Assembly (NCBI RefSeq): GCF_030732985.1
Contig: NZ_JASHJX010000022.1
Coordinates: 1-64,000, forward strand
Reading direction: 5' to 3'
DNA length: 64,000 nt
Origin: Nioella sp. MMSF_3534
GTDB taxonomy: Bacteria; Pseudomonadota; Alphaproteobacteria; Rhodobacterales; Rhodobacteraceae
Shown: one piece after another, positions 37,109 through 45,679 of the stretch
Position numbering within the stretch: position 1 is the first letter of the stretch
How the letters are laid out: every line of letters starts with the position of its first letter
Program-made: the position numbers and the translations under genes
Notes under the pieces: model-generated
Database searches by the model: none
Told to the model about the DNA's origin: nothing
Seen by the model: only the letters and a program-made list of their open reading frames with translations

Positions 37109-39112
37109 ATGTTCACCCAGCTTTCCCTGCGTCTGCGCATCTTCCTGTTCTTCGCGTTTCTGGCCGTCGCGACCTCGGCCCTCGCCATCGCGGGGCTGAC
37201 GCTTGGCTATATCCGTTTGGGCGAGGATCACGCCCTCTCTGCCTTCGTCATCGCGGGCCTTATCGGTGTCGTCGCCATCTTCGGCCTGACCACCTGGGTC
37301 TGGGTCCTCTTCGACGAAAACGTCGCCCGCCCGGTGGAACGGCTGGCCGCCGATATGCGCGCCCGCGCCCATGCGGATGTAGAGCAGGAGATCGACCACG
37401 CCCCCGCCCGTTACCTGGGCGATCTGGGCACCGCCGCCGCCGCCGTGACGGCCAACCTCACCGAAACCCGCAACGCCATGGCCATGGCCGTGGGCCGCGA
37501 AACCGCGCGGCTGTCGCTGGAAAAGTCGCGGCTGGAAACCCTGCTGGCCGAGGTCCCCGATGGCGTCCTCTTCTGCACGCCCGATCATTCCGTGGTGCTC
37601 TATAACGCCCGCGCGGTAGAGATCCTCGGCCATACCGAAGCACTCGGCCTCAACCGCCCCGTCCGCCACCTGCTGATGCCGGGGCCGATCCTGCAAGCCT
37701 ATACCCGGCTGCTGGAGGCTGGCGAGACCGAGGGCGCCGACATCCTTTGCGCCACCCGCCGCGGCGCCCGACTGCTGGAGGCCCGCATTCGGCTGCTCTA
37801 TCTGGAAGGGCAGGAAACCAGCGGTCCGGGCTATGTGCTGTCGCTCCGCGACGTGTCGAAAGACCTCAAGGTCCATGCCGAACGCGCCACCCTGCTCGAC
37901 CGGCTGATCGACGCGACCGATGACGTGCTCCCTGCCCTGCCGGAGCCGCAGAAATCCACCCTCAGTGAAACCCTCTCCGATATCGCCGCCCGCAAGGCCG
38001 CGACCGACACCCAGTGGTGGCCGATGGAGGCGCTGCCGCTCACCGATCTGGGCACCGCCCTGCGCGCCCGTCTCGCCCGCAAGGACGTGGCGCTGACCCT
38101 CGACCTGCCCGCCCGCCGCATCCGCTGCGACGGCTACGCGGTCACCCGGATGCTGGAACGTCTGGCACTTGGATGGTCCGGGCAAGGTGCCACCGCCTTC
38201 ACCCTGCGTCTCGCGCAATTGGGCGACAGCGCCGTGACCCTCAGCCTCGAATCCAGCGCCCCCGCGCCAGACCGCACGGACCTGACCGACTGGCTCTCCG
38301 CCCCGCTCTCCCCCGGCTTCGCGGAATTCTCGGGCGGTGACGTGCAGACCACCCACGGCACCCGCGTGACCCTGGGCGAAGGCGAAGCGAACCGCGCCGC
38401 CCTGCAGGTCTCTCTCCCGCTCGCCGCCCCCAAACCGACACTTCCCGCCCGCGCCATCCAGTATGATTTCGACCTGCTGCACGCGGACCTGCCGAAAGAA
38501 CTGTCGCAGGCCCCGCTGAACAAGCTCAACTTCGTGATCTTCGATACCGAAACCACCGGCCTCAACCCGCAGGTGGACGAAATCTGTCAGATCGCCGCCG
38601 TGCGTGTCGTGAATGGCCGCGTCCGCCCCGATGAACGCTTCGACATGCTGGTCGATCCCGGCCGCAAGATCCCCGCCGCCTCCACCGCCGTGCACCACAT
38701 CACCAACGACATGGTTCAGGGCGCGCCCGGTGTGGCAGAGGCGCTGACCCGCTTCCACCGCTTTGCCGACAACAACGTGCTGGTCGCCCATAACGCGCCC
38801 TTCGACATGGCCTTCCTGCAACGCCGAGAGGCCGAGATCGGGTTGCGCTTCGACCAGCCCATTCTCGACACGGTGCTCTTTTCCGCCATTCTCTTCGGCC
38901 AGTCCGCCGAACACACGCTGGATGCGCTCTGCACACGGCTCGCCATCACCATCCCCGAGGACGACCGCCACACCGCCATTGGCGACGCCATCGGCACGGC
39001 GGCGGCCTTCGCGAAAATGATTCCGATGATGGAAGCGGCAGAGCTGCCCACATTGGGGGCAACCATCGACGCTTTCGACCGCCATGCGCGGCTCATTGGC
39101 CATCTCAATTGA
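37109..39112 (+). CDS. Membrane sensor (HAMP/PAS/degenerate kinase) fused to DEDDh 3'-5' exonuclease
   Basis: A 667-residue chimera. Residues 1-70 hold two membrane helices; 70-130 look like a HAMP/coiled coil, 140-245 a PAS domain (VPDGVLFCTPDHSVVLYN) and 250-430 a histidine-kinase-like region without a recognisable phospho-acceptor His or the Gly-rich ATP boxes. Residues 470-650 are a DnaQ-like exonuclease with DTET (D479, E481), HNAPFD (D566) and HTAIGD (H621, D626), a complete DEDDh set. The sensor half therefore probably regulates a nuclease output instead of phosphotransfer. It is the last gene of the symporter/DUF294 block. Confidence 0.88.
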   Translation: MFTQLSLRLRIFLFFAFLAVATSALAIAGLTLGYIRLGEDHALSAFVIAGLIGVVAIFGLTTWVWVLFDENVARPVERLAADMRARAHADVEQEIDHAPARYLGDLGTAAAAVTANLTETRNAMAMAVGRETARLSLEKSRLETLLAEVPDGVLFCTPDHSVVLYNARAVEILGHTEALGLNRPVRHLLMPGPILQAYTRLLEAGETEGADILCATRRGARLLEARIRLLYLEGQETSGPGYVLSLRDVSKDLKVHAERATLLDRLIDATDDVLPALPEPQKSTLSETLSDIAARKAATDTQWWPMEALPLTDLGTALRARLARKDVALTLDLPARRIRCDGYAVTRMLERLALGWSGQGATAFTLRLAQLGDSAVTLSLESSAPAPDRTDLTDWLSAPLSPGFAEFSGGDVQTTHGTRVTLGEGEANRAALQVSLPLAAPKPTLPARAIQYDFDLLHADLPKELSQAPLNKLNFVIFDTETTGLNPQVDEICQIAAVRVVNGRVRPDERFDMLVDPGRKIPAASTAVHHITNDMVQGAPGVAEALTRFHRFADNNVLVAHNAPFDMAFLQRREAEIGLRFDQPILDTVLFSAILFGQSAEHTLDALCTRLAITIPEDDRHTAIGDAIGTAAAFAKMIPMMEAAELPTLGATIDAFDRHARLIGHLN

Positions 39113-39159
39113 CCAAAGCCCGCGGGCCAGATCCTCTACAAGAAAGACCGGAGACGACA

Positions 39160-39849
39160 ATGGCCCGTGTGCCCCTGTACCAGCAAGCCGAGACCGAACT
39201 GTTGCGCCGGATCGCATCCGGCGAGTGGCCCGCCGGCATGCGCCTTGGGAATGAGTTTGAACTGGCCGAGGAATTCGGCGTCAGTCAGGGCACCATGCGC
39301 CGTGCGCTGATGTCGGTCGAGGCCATGGGCCATCTCAGTCGCAAACCGGGGCGCGGCACCGTGGTGGCAGACCCCGAACCGGCAAAGCCTTCTGCCCCGC
39401 CGGACCTGCGCCGCCTGTTCCTGCCTGATGCGACCCCCCTGCCGCTTGAGCCGTTTCGCGCCCGGCTGGACCTGCGTGACCCGGTTGACGCGGAGCGGGA
39501 ATTCTTCTCGGGCCGGGTGCAGGCGCTTGGTCGAACGCTCAAATCCGGTGGAGAGCGGATCGCATTGGAAGTGATCCTGATTGATGCCGGGCTGGTACCC
39601 GCGATGGACGAGGATCAGCCGGTGGAGTTCCTGCCCCTCCTCCACGCGCTCAATCTCCCTACGGCAACACTGGAGGACCGGCTGCATGCCGAGGTCACCA
39701 GCATGGGCGACTCCGTCGCGCTGGCCTGCGACCGTCATACAGGGCTTCTTTGCCTGACCCGCATTGCAAGGGACAATGCCGCCAGGGTGCTGGCCGTGCA
39801 GTTCCTGCGCATCATGGAACCGGCCAGCTACAGGACGCTGCCTTCCTGA
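39160..39849 (+). CDS. GntR-family transcriptional regulator (UTRA/HutC type)
   Basis: A 229-residue regulator. The wHTH covers about 3-70 (VPLYQQAETELLRRIASGEW, FGVSQGTMRRALMSVEAMG, LSRKPGRGTVV), followed by a UTRA-like effector domain (about 95-225). The start at 39160 follows a CGGAGA site. It begins 47 bp after the exonuclease gene and may be cotranscribed, but the next genes are convergent, so its targets are unclear. Confidence 0.85.
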   Translation: MARVPLYQQAETELLRRIASGEWPAGMRLGNEFELAEEFGVSQGTMRRALMSVEAMGHLSRKPGRGTVVADPEPAKPSAPPDLRRLFLPDATPLPLEPFRARLDLRDPVDAEREFFSGRVQALGRTLKSGGERIALEVILIDAGLVPAMDEDQPVEFLPLLHALNLPTATLEDRLHAEVTSMGDSVALACDRHTGLLCLTRIARDNAARVLAVQFLRIMEPASYRTLPS

Positions 39850-39903
39850 AGCTGCACGCGCGGCCCAGTCAAACGCCTGCCCGAGCCGGGATGATCGAAA
39901 CCT

Positions 39904-40506
39904 TCAGCGCCCCGAGACGCGGTCCTTCAGCTTGGCCCACCGGACCAGAACCCAATCGACCGTTGGGTCGATCACGCGGTCCTCGAACCGTTCCCAGAGC
40001 CGCCAGAGGAAGAACAGGAACGCGGCCAGCAGAACGAGGATCACGATATTGAGCCACGGGAAGACGCTGGCGTCGGGACCGTCCACCGCGCGGATCGCGA
40101 CCGCATTGGGATAGATCGACAGCGCCGGCATGCGCCAGCCGTAGTGCGTGATCATCACCCATTGCGGATTGGCCGAGGTGCTGGTCAGATCCGCGGCCTC
40201 CGCGTGCAGGTTGGAACTGTCGAGCTTGAAATAGGGTGGCCAGCCAAAGCCGGTGTCCTCGTTGCGATAGACGCTGACATCGCCATCGGGCTGGGTCGTG
40301 TTGATCAGCCGCAGATCGCGGTTGGTGCCGTCGGTGTTTCCGGTGTCCGAGCGGGCATAGAACATCCGGTTCCAGCCAGAGAGGTCCGCCCGGATGATCT
40401 CGGTCCCCGTGATCCGCACGATGTCGCGGCCAGGCAGCGTGTAGTGCAGGAACCCGCCAATGAAGAGCGCGATCAGCAGCAGGACAATCCAGCGAACCCA
40501 TCTCAT
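39904..40506 (-). CDS. DUF1523 family membrane protein
   Basis: A 200-residue protein with an N-terminal membrane helix (about 5-24), a periplasmic domain with GWNRMFYARSD and PQWVMITHYGWRMP, and a C-terminal helix (about 150-170) followed by a short basic tail. This layout and the HYTLPGRDIVRITGTE start are those of DUF1523. Function is unknown. The ATG at 40506 (GGAAGGA, 9-bp spacing) is preferred over a TTG three codons upstream. Confidence 0.8.
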   Translation of the reverse strand: MRWVRWIVLLLIALFIGGFLHYTLPGRDIVRITGTEIIRADLSGWNRMFYARSDTGNTDGTNRDLRLINTTQPDGDVSVYRNEDTGFGWPPYFKLDSSNLHAEAADLTSTSANPQWVMITHYGWRMPALSIYPNAVAIRAVDGPDASVFPWLNIVILVLLAAFLFFLWRLWERFEDRVIDPTVDWVLVRWAKLKDRVSGR

Positions 40507-40617
40507 ATCGGTCAAATCCTTCCCGTCGAATGGCCTTTCCCTACCCTGTCAGATGGGAAGCGCCAAGCCAAATGCGAGGGCTTGCGGCATGATGGCCTTG
40601 GGCGCAAAGTGCAGCCC

Positions 40618-41907
40618 ATGAGAGATGATCCCAGCCTTGACCGCCTGTTTGCAGAGATTGCCGCCCGCGAGGCGGACCTGATTGCCCTGACGCAAGACCT
40701 TGTGCGCATCCCCACGCTGAACCCGCCGGGGCTGCACTACCACGATATCTGTGATTTCCTTGGCGACCGGCTGCGCCGCAAGGGGTTTCACGTGGACATG
40801 ATCCGCGCCCGTGGGGCACCCGCCGACAGCGAGAAATATCAGCGCTGGAACATGGTGGCGCGCCATCAGGGGGCAGGCGGCACCGGCGAGTGTGTGCATT
40901 TCAACAGCCATCATGACGTGGTCGAAGTGGGCCATGGCTGGACCACCGACCCGTTCGGCGGCGAGCTGAAGAACGGGCGCATCTACGGGCGCGGCACTTG
41001 CGACATGAAAGGCGGGCTGGCGGCGTCGGTGATTGCTGCGGAGGCATTCATCGCGGCTTTCCCCGACTATTCCGGCGCCATCGAGATCAGCGCCACGGCC
41101 GACGAGGAATCGGGCGGCTATGGCGGGGTGGCCTATCTGGCGGAACATGGCTGGTTCTCGCCCGAGAAGGTCCAGCATGTGATCATCCCCGAGCCCCTGA
41201 ACAAGGACCGCATCTGCCTTGGTCATCGCGGCGTCTGGTGGGCAGAAATCGAGACCAAGGGGCGCATCGCCCATGGCTCCATGCCCTTCCTCGGTGACAG
41301 CGCCATCCGCCATATGGGCGCGGTGCTGGAGGAGATGGAGCGCACGCTTTACCCATTGCTTGCTGGCAAGCGCACGGAGATGCCGGTGGTGCCCGAAGGG
41401 GCCAAGCAATCCACGCTCAATGTGAACTCGATCCATGGGGGCGAGCCGGAACAGGACGCGGACTACACCGGCCTGCCCGCGCCCTGCGTCGCAGACCGCT
41501 GCCGCATCGTGATCGACCGGCGCTTCCTGATCGAGGAAGATCTGACCGAGGTAAAGGCCGAGGTCGCCCGGATGCTGGAAGGGATCAAGGCCAGCCGCCC
41601 GAATTTCGAGTATGACATCCGCGATCTGTTCGAAGTGATCCCCTCGATGACGGACGAGGACGCCCCGGTCGTGAAAACCGTTCAGGCGGCGATCGAGAAA
41701 GTTCTGCACAAGCAGGCGGAATTCGTGGTGTCACCGGGCACCTATGATCAGAAACATATCGACCGGATCGGCAAGCTGAAGAACTGCATCGCCTATGGAC
41801 CGGGCATTCTGGACCTTGCCCACCAGCCCGACGAATGGGTCGGGGTGCAGGACATGATGGACAGCGCCAAGGTGATGGCCCTGACCTTGCGGGAACTGCT
41901 GACCTGA
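40618..41907 (+). CDS. M20-family deacylase (ArgE/DapE type)
   Basis: A 429-residue zinc-dependent amidohydrolase. It has NSHHDVVEVG (metal His and catalytic Asp), [10 protein letters not shown] (bridging Asp), TADEESGGYGG (catalytic Glu and metal Glu), a lid domain with RIAHGSMPFLGDSAI and the final metal His in DLAHQPDEWVG. It belongs to the broad ArgE/DapE group; the acyl-amino acid substrate cannot be read from sequence. It is divergent from DUF1523 and followed by a DUF2267 gene 11 bp downstream. Confidence 0.87.
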   Translation: MRDDPSLDRLFAEIAAREADLIALTQDLVRIPTLNPPGLHYHDICDFLGDRLRRKGFHVDMIRARGAPADSEKYQRWNMVARHQGAGGTGECVHFNSHHDVVEVGHGWTTDPFGGELKNGRIYGRGTCDMKGGLAASVIAAEAFIAAFPDYSGAIEISATADEESGGYGGVAYLAEHGWFSPEKVQHVIIPEPLNKDRICLGHRGVWWAEIETKGRIAHGSMPFLGDSAIRHMGAVLEEMERTLYPLLAGKRTEMPVVPEGAKQSTLNVNSIHGGEPEQDADYTGLPAPCVADRCRIVIDRRFLIEEDLTEVKAEVARMLEGIKASRPNFEYDIRDLFEVIPSMTDEDAPVVKTVQAAIEKVLHKQAEFVVSPGTYDQKHIDRIGKLKNCIAYGPGILDLAHQPDEWVGVQDMMDSAKVMALTLRELLT

Positions 41908-41918
41908 GGGGGCGCCCC

Positions 41919-42374
41919 ATGCCGATGCCATGGACCTATCGTCATGCCAGCCGGGAATTCCGGGCGTTTCTGGATGACGCGAAAGAGAGGATGGGGCTGG
42001 AATCGGACAACATGGCCTATACGGCGGTCGATGGCGTGTTTCATACTTTCCGACGCCGTCTGACGCCGGACCAGGGCATTCTGTTTGCCAGCGCCCTGCC
42101 CTCCGTGCTGGCGGCTATCTTCATCCGCAACTGGGACGTGACCGCGCCGTCCCTGCCCTTTGGCACGCGGGCCGAGATGACGCGCGAGGCGCAGGCGCTG
42201 CGTCGCCATCACAACCTGACGCCTGACAACGCCATCGAGGCCACGGCCTTCGCGCTGTGGCGGGTGATGAACAGCGCCGATCTGGCGCGGGTTCTGGACA
42301 AGTTGCCGCCCGAAGCACGGGCCTTCTGGACCGCGGAGGCCACCCCGGAAGAGCTGACCCGCGGGATCATTTGA
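41919..42374 (+). CDS. DUF2267 domain protein
   Basis: A 151-residue helical protein with the family pattern AYTAVDGVFHTFRRRLTPDQ, LPSVLAAIFIRNWD and a second half with ATAFALWRVMNSADL, LDKLPPEARAFW. DUF2267 proteins are small and cytosolic, with no known enzyme activity. GAGGGGG precedes the ATG at 41919. It is probably cotranscribed with the M20 deacylase. Confidence 0.8.
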   Translation: MPMPWTYRHASREFRAFLDDAKERMGLESDNMAYTAVDGVFHTFRRRLTPDQGILFASALPSVLAAIFIRNWDVTAPSLPFGTRAEMTREAQALRRHHNLTPDNAIEATAFALWRVMNSADLARVLDKLPPEARAFWTAEATPEELTRGII

Positions 42375-42491
42375 GCATCAAACCATTGCAGGCAGGGCAA
42401 TCCGGGGTTGCGGATTCAACTGTGGTGAAAAATCAGGCAGACGCGTAGAGGCGCGGGCTGAACCTCCCTTCTTTCCGAAAGACAGCCCCCA

Positions 42492-42647
42492 ATGCCCAAC
42501 ACGCCCCATAACCTGCACGCCTTCAGCTTTCTCATGGCTGCATTCGATCTGCGCGATCTGTTTCCCGGCACCCGCCGCCGGTCCGCGTCGGAGCCTGCTC
42601 CGTACTGGATAGATTTCCTGCATCCGGCTGCGAAAACCAAGAACTGA
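42492..42647 (+). CDS. Possible small protein (51 residues)
   Basis: An ATG-started frame beginning MPNTPHNLHAFSFLMAAFDL and ending AAKTKN, with a GAAAG tract 9 bp before the start. A strong hairpin lies 24 bp after the stop. The sequence has no signal peptide or known domain. A real but unstudied small gene is possible; chance is as likely. Confidence 0.25.
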   Translation: MPNTPHNLHAFSFLMAAFDLRDLFPGTRRRSASEPAPYWIDFLHPAAKTKN

Positions 42648-42671
42648 TCCGCACCCAAACACTCACGGATG

Positions 42672-42711
42672 AGATGCACGCGCCGCGCTATTTCGCGTGG
42701 TGCGTGCATCT
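42672..42711 (+). terminator. Strong stem-loop, possible terminator
   Basis: AGATGCACGC (42672-42681) pairs with GCGTGCATCT (42702-42711), with an inner CGCG/CGCG stem and a 6-base loop. TTCAGGATTTTG follows. It would suit the 3' end of a short transcript covering 42492-42647 or of the DUF2267 operon. Confidence 0.5.
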
Positions 42712-43433
42712 TCAGGATTTTGCCGCTCCGGGTTGGTCCCGCACCGGCGCGGCATCGCCGGAAACGCGTTGTGAACTCCATGACATCGCGCGGAAAATCA
42801 CCTGAACTGGCGGCAGAAATCACCGCCACCCGAACCCAGGCCCTTTCATACCGATAGTCAACTCTGCCAGGGGTTCGGTTCGGGCCGACAGGTCAGGCAT
42901 TCCGTGTCGGCATTTGTTCGACCAAGATCGTGCCACAGATCCAGCAAAGCGTTCCGAACCCGCCGAAGGCAAGGCGGGCGGGATTGGCTGTTCAGCACTG
43001 GCTGTCCTCCCTGATCACAATTTCGAACTCGCTGACATTTTTCTTGACGCGATATTGCATCACCTGCAAGCATGTTAAACACCACGCAACGCACCTAGGG
43101 GTCGGAACATGGCGACGCGTCACCGTAGCGCTGGATTTGTGCCTGGCCCCGCCGCCTTGCGCAGGCTTTTCAAAGGCTGCCACACCGCAACCTTTCCCAC
43201 CGGGAATATCGCCCTATGATGTATTCTCGGGACCAACGGGCGAACCTGACTTCTGAGTTCCTGAGACACCGGGGGGCTGTCCGACCCCGACACGACCGGA
43301 ATGATGCGAGATCACCGGTCAGACACACGGAAAGCCTGCCCCGGCCACGTCTTCCGGTGCGGGATCAAGGCCGCTCTTGGGCGTGTTGCCACGGGGCTTC
43401 GTTACCAACACACAACAACAGGGGATGACAATC

Positions 43434-44237
43434 ATGAACAGAAGGGATGTTTTCGTTGCTGCCGCGCTCGGAACCGGGGGGGTGATGCTGGCCAGCACCA
43501 CACCGGCCGAGGCCCATATCGCGGAATCGCGCCTTGCGCGCATTCTCAGCAGCGGCACCTTGCGGGTCGGCACCACCGGGGACTTCAACCCGATGTCCTT
43601 CCGCGACCCGGCCACCAACAGCCGCGCGGGCTATGACATCGAGGCGATGACGCAGCTTGCCGCCGATCTCGGGGTCGAGATCGAATGGGTGGTCGCCGAA
43701 TGGGCCACGATCACCGCAGGTATCGCCGCCGACCGCTATGACATCTTCTCGGGCGCGTCGGTCAATGTCTCTCGCGCGCGCGTTGCGGCGTTCTCGGTGC
43801 CCTATACCGAGGCGGGGACAGTGCCGCTGTCGCTGGCCGGAAATGCAGGCCGCTTCGAAACCTGGGAATCGATCAACCAGGCCGGCGTGCGGGTTGCGGT
43901 GTCCATGGGCACCGTGTTCGAGGAACAGGCCCGCGCCCATTTCCCCGATGCAGACATCCAGGGGGTGCAGTCGCCCGCAACCGGTTTCCAGGAGGTTCTG
44001 TCGGGCCGTGCCGACGTTACCATCACCTCGAATGTCGAGGGCGGGACGCTCGTGTCGCGCTTCCCGGAGCTGCGCATCCTCGTGCCCGGCTCCGAGATGC
44101 GCAACCGCAGGCCCTTCGCCTACGTCGTGGCGCAGGACGATCAGGTCTGGCTGAACTTCGTCAACACCTGGGTCACGCTGAAACGGACCGAGGGCTTCTT
44201 TGACGGGCTCAACCGCCGGTGGCTTGGCCAGAGCTGA
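43434..44237 (+). CDS. Amino-acid-type ABC transporter substrate-binding protein
   Basis: A 267-residue periplasmic binding protein (SBP family 3). The signal sequence has an arginine pair (MNRRDVFVAAALGTGGVM) that may allow Tat export. The mature part begins near EAHIAESRLARILSSGTLRVG and contains GYDIEAMTQLAADLGV and ADRYDIFSGAS, family hallmarks; polar amino acids are the usual ligands. The ATG at 43434 is preferred over one at 43425 because of ribosome-binding-site spacing. A permease follows after 7 bp, but no ATPase gene is in the operon. Confidence 0.88.
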   Translation: MNRRDVFVAAALGTGGVMLASTTPAEAHIAESRLARILSSGTLRVGTTGDFNPMSFRDPATNSRAGYDIEAMTQLAADLGVEIEWVVAEWATITAGIAADRYDIFSGASVNVSRARVAAFSVPYTEAGTVPLSLAGNAGRFETWESINQAGVRVAVSMGTVFEEQARAHFPDADIQGVQSPATGFQEVLSGRADVTITSNVEGGTLVSRFPELRILVPGSEMRNRRPFAYVVAQDDQVWLNFVNTWVTLKRTEGFFDGLNRRWLGQS

Positions 44238-44244
44238 GCAAGAC

Positions 44245-45045
44245 ATGACCAAAGCTTCTTTCGAAGCCCGGGGGCGCTGGCGGCTGCCAGCGCTCCTTGC
44301 GGTTGCGGTGCTGGTCCTTGCTGGCTGCTCGGGCTCCGGTTCGGGCGGGGGCTATACGTTCGCCTGGTATATCCTGTCGCCTGCCGACGGGCGGGGGCAA
44401 GCCAACCTCTCGTTCCTGCTTATGGGGTTCTGGGCGACGATCTCGATCTCGACCCTGGCAATGATGATCTCGCTGGCCATCGGGCTCCTGGTGGCACTGA
44501 TGGGCATATCGAAGCGCCGGTGGGTGCATCGCCTGAGCCGGGTTTATGTGGAATTCTTCCGCTCGATCCCGCTGCTGGTCATGATCCTGTGGGTCTATTA
44601 CGGCCTGCCGTCGCTGACCGGCATCCAGTTCGGGGTCTTCCTCACGGGCCTGATCTGTCTTGCGATCTCGGACAGCGCCTTCACCTCGGAAATCTTCCGC
44701 TCGGGCCTGCAATCCATCAAGGTCGGTCAGGGCGAAGCCGCGCGCAGTCTCGGCCTGTCACCATGGCAGACGATGCGGCTGGTGATCCTGCCGCAGGTGA
44801 TCCGCGCGGTTCTGCCCGCGCTCGGCAACCAGTATGTCTACATCCTCAAGATGTCGTCGCTGGTCTCCGTCATCGGCTTCCAGGAACTGACGCGCCGCGC
44901 GAACGAGCTGACGCTGACGGAATTCCGCCCGCTGGAAATCTACAGTTTCCTCGTGCTGGAATACCTGATCCTGATCCTGCTGGTGTCCTGGGGCGTCAGG
45001 GTGATGGAACGGCGGATGGGGACGGGCGTTCATGGCCGGGGTTGA
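44245..45045 (+). CDS. Amino acid ABC transporter permease
   Basis: A 266-residue His/Glu-type permease with the EAA loop near GEAARSLGLSPWQTMRLVILPQ and typical VEFFRSIPLLVMILWVYYG. Unusually, its N-terminal segment reads LAVAVLVLAGCSGSGSGGG, which looks like a lipoprotein signal (lipobox LAGC) ahead of the first permease helix. It could be a normal first membrane helix that matches by chance. It operates with the binding protein upstream; the ATPase must come from elsewhere. Its 3' end overlaps the GST gene by 14 bp. Confidence 0.88.
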   Translation: MTKASFEARGRWRLPALLAVAVLVLAGCSGSGSGGGYTFAWYILSPADGRGQANLSFLLMGFWATISISTLAMMISLAIGLLVALMGISKRRWVHRLSRVYVEFFRSIPLLVMILWVYYGLPSLTGIQFGVFLTGLICLAISDSAFTSEIFRSGLQSIKVGQGEAARSLGLSPWQTMRLVILPQVIRAVLPALGNQYVYILKMSSLVSVIGFQELTRRANELTLTEFRPLEIYSFLVLEYLILILLVSWGVRVMERRMGTGVHGRG

Positions 45046-45679
45046 GCGCATCCTCTACGGCCTTCCGATCAGCGTCTACAGCTGCAAGCTGCGGCTGGCG
45101 CTGGCCCTGAAGGAGATCGATCTGCCGGAAACGCCGCCGCCGGGCGGCTATGCCAGCGCCACCTACCGGGCGCTCGTGCCGCAAGGGACGATCCCGGCGC
45201 TGGTGGAGGGCGATTTCGTGCTGACCGAGTCCGACGCCATCGTCGAATACCTGGATGAGACCGGCATCGGGCGCCCTCTGCTCCCGCGCGAGCCTCGGGC
45301 AAGGGCACGCGCCCGTGCCCTCTCGCGGCTGGTCGATACGCGGCTGGAACCGGCGGTGCGCGCGCTGTTCCCGCTGGTCGGGGCCGGACAGCCCGTGCCA
45401 GAAGCCGCGCGCAACGCGATCCTGCGCCCGCTGGAAATGCTGGAGAAGCTTGCCGGGGATGGGCCGTTCCTTTCCGGCTTTTCCCACCCCGGCCTGCCCG
45501 ATTGCGGGCTCTGGGCCGTGGGCGCGGTTCTGGGAACACTGGACGAGGTTCTTGGGCTCCACCTGCCCCAGCCCGCGCTGATCCGGGCGGGCGACGGGGT
45601 GCCCGCCACGGCGCCCCATCTTGCCACCTACCGGGCCGTGCTTGCCGATTGGGCCGCTCAGAAGACGGGGGCCGCATGA
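45032..45679 (+). CDS. Glutathione S-transferase family protein
   Basis: A 215-residue protein with an N-terminal thioredoxin-like domain (ILYGLPISVYSCKLRLAL, then VPQGTIPALVEGDFVLTESDAIVEYL with the cis-Pro and the ESDAI glutathione-binding motif) and a helical C-domain. The ISVYSCKLR segment has Ser and Cys at positions used for thiol activation. It overlaps the permease gene and is overlapped by the creatininase gene (ATGA), so it is part of that operon; the link with transport is unclear. Confidence 0.85.
   Translation: MAGVERILYGLPISVYSCKLRLALALKEIDLPETPPPGGYASATYRALVPQGTIPALVEGDFVLTESDAIVEYLDETGIGRPLLPREPRARARARALSRLVDTRLEPAVRALFPLVGAGQPVPEAARNAILRPLEMLEKLAGDGPFLSGFSHPGLPDCGLWAVGAVLGTLDEVLGLHLPQPALIRAGDGVPATAPHLATYRAVLADWAAQKTGAA

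Larger units (their letters stand above)
42375..43433. other. About 1 kb largely non-coding region
   Basis: The longest gap in the window. No frame has both good codon bias and a known domain. It holds a possible 51-codon gene (42492-42647), a strong hairpin (42672-42711), a 7-bp inverted repeat (42884-42890 with 42905-42911) and an AT-richer stretch around 43010-43090. The promoter of the binding-protein operon at 43434 must lie in the right-hand part. It may contain a small RNA, but no known family is recognisable by eye. Confidence 0.6.

Noticed and set aside
37028-39217. A 729-codon minus-strand open frame antisense to the sensor-exonuclease
   Set aside because: It is a codon-bias artefact, as the exonuclease motifs lie on the plus strand.
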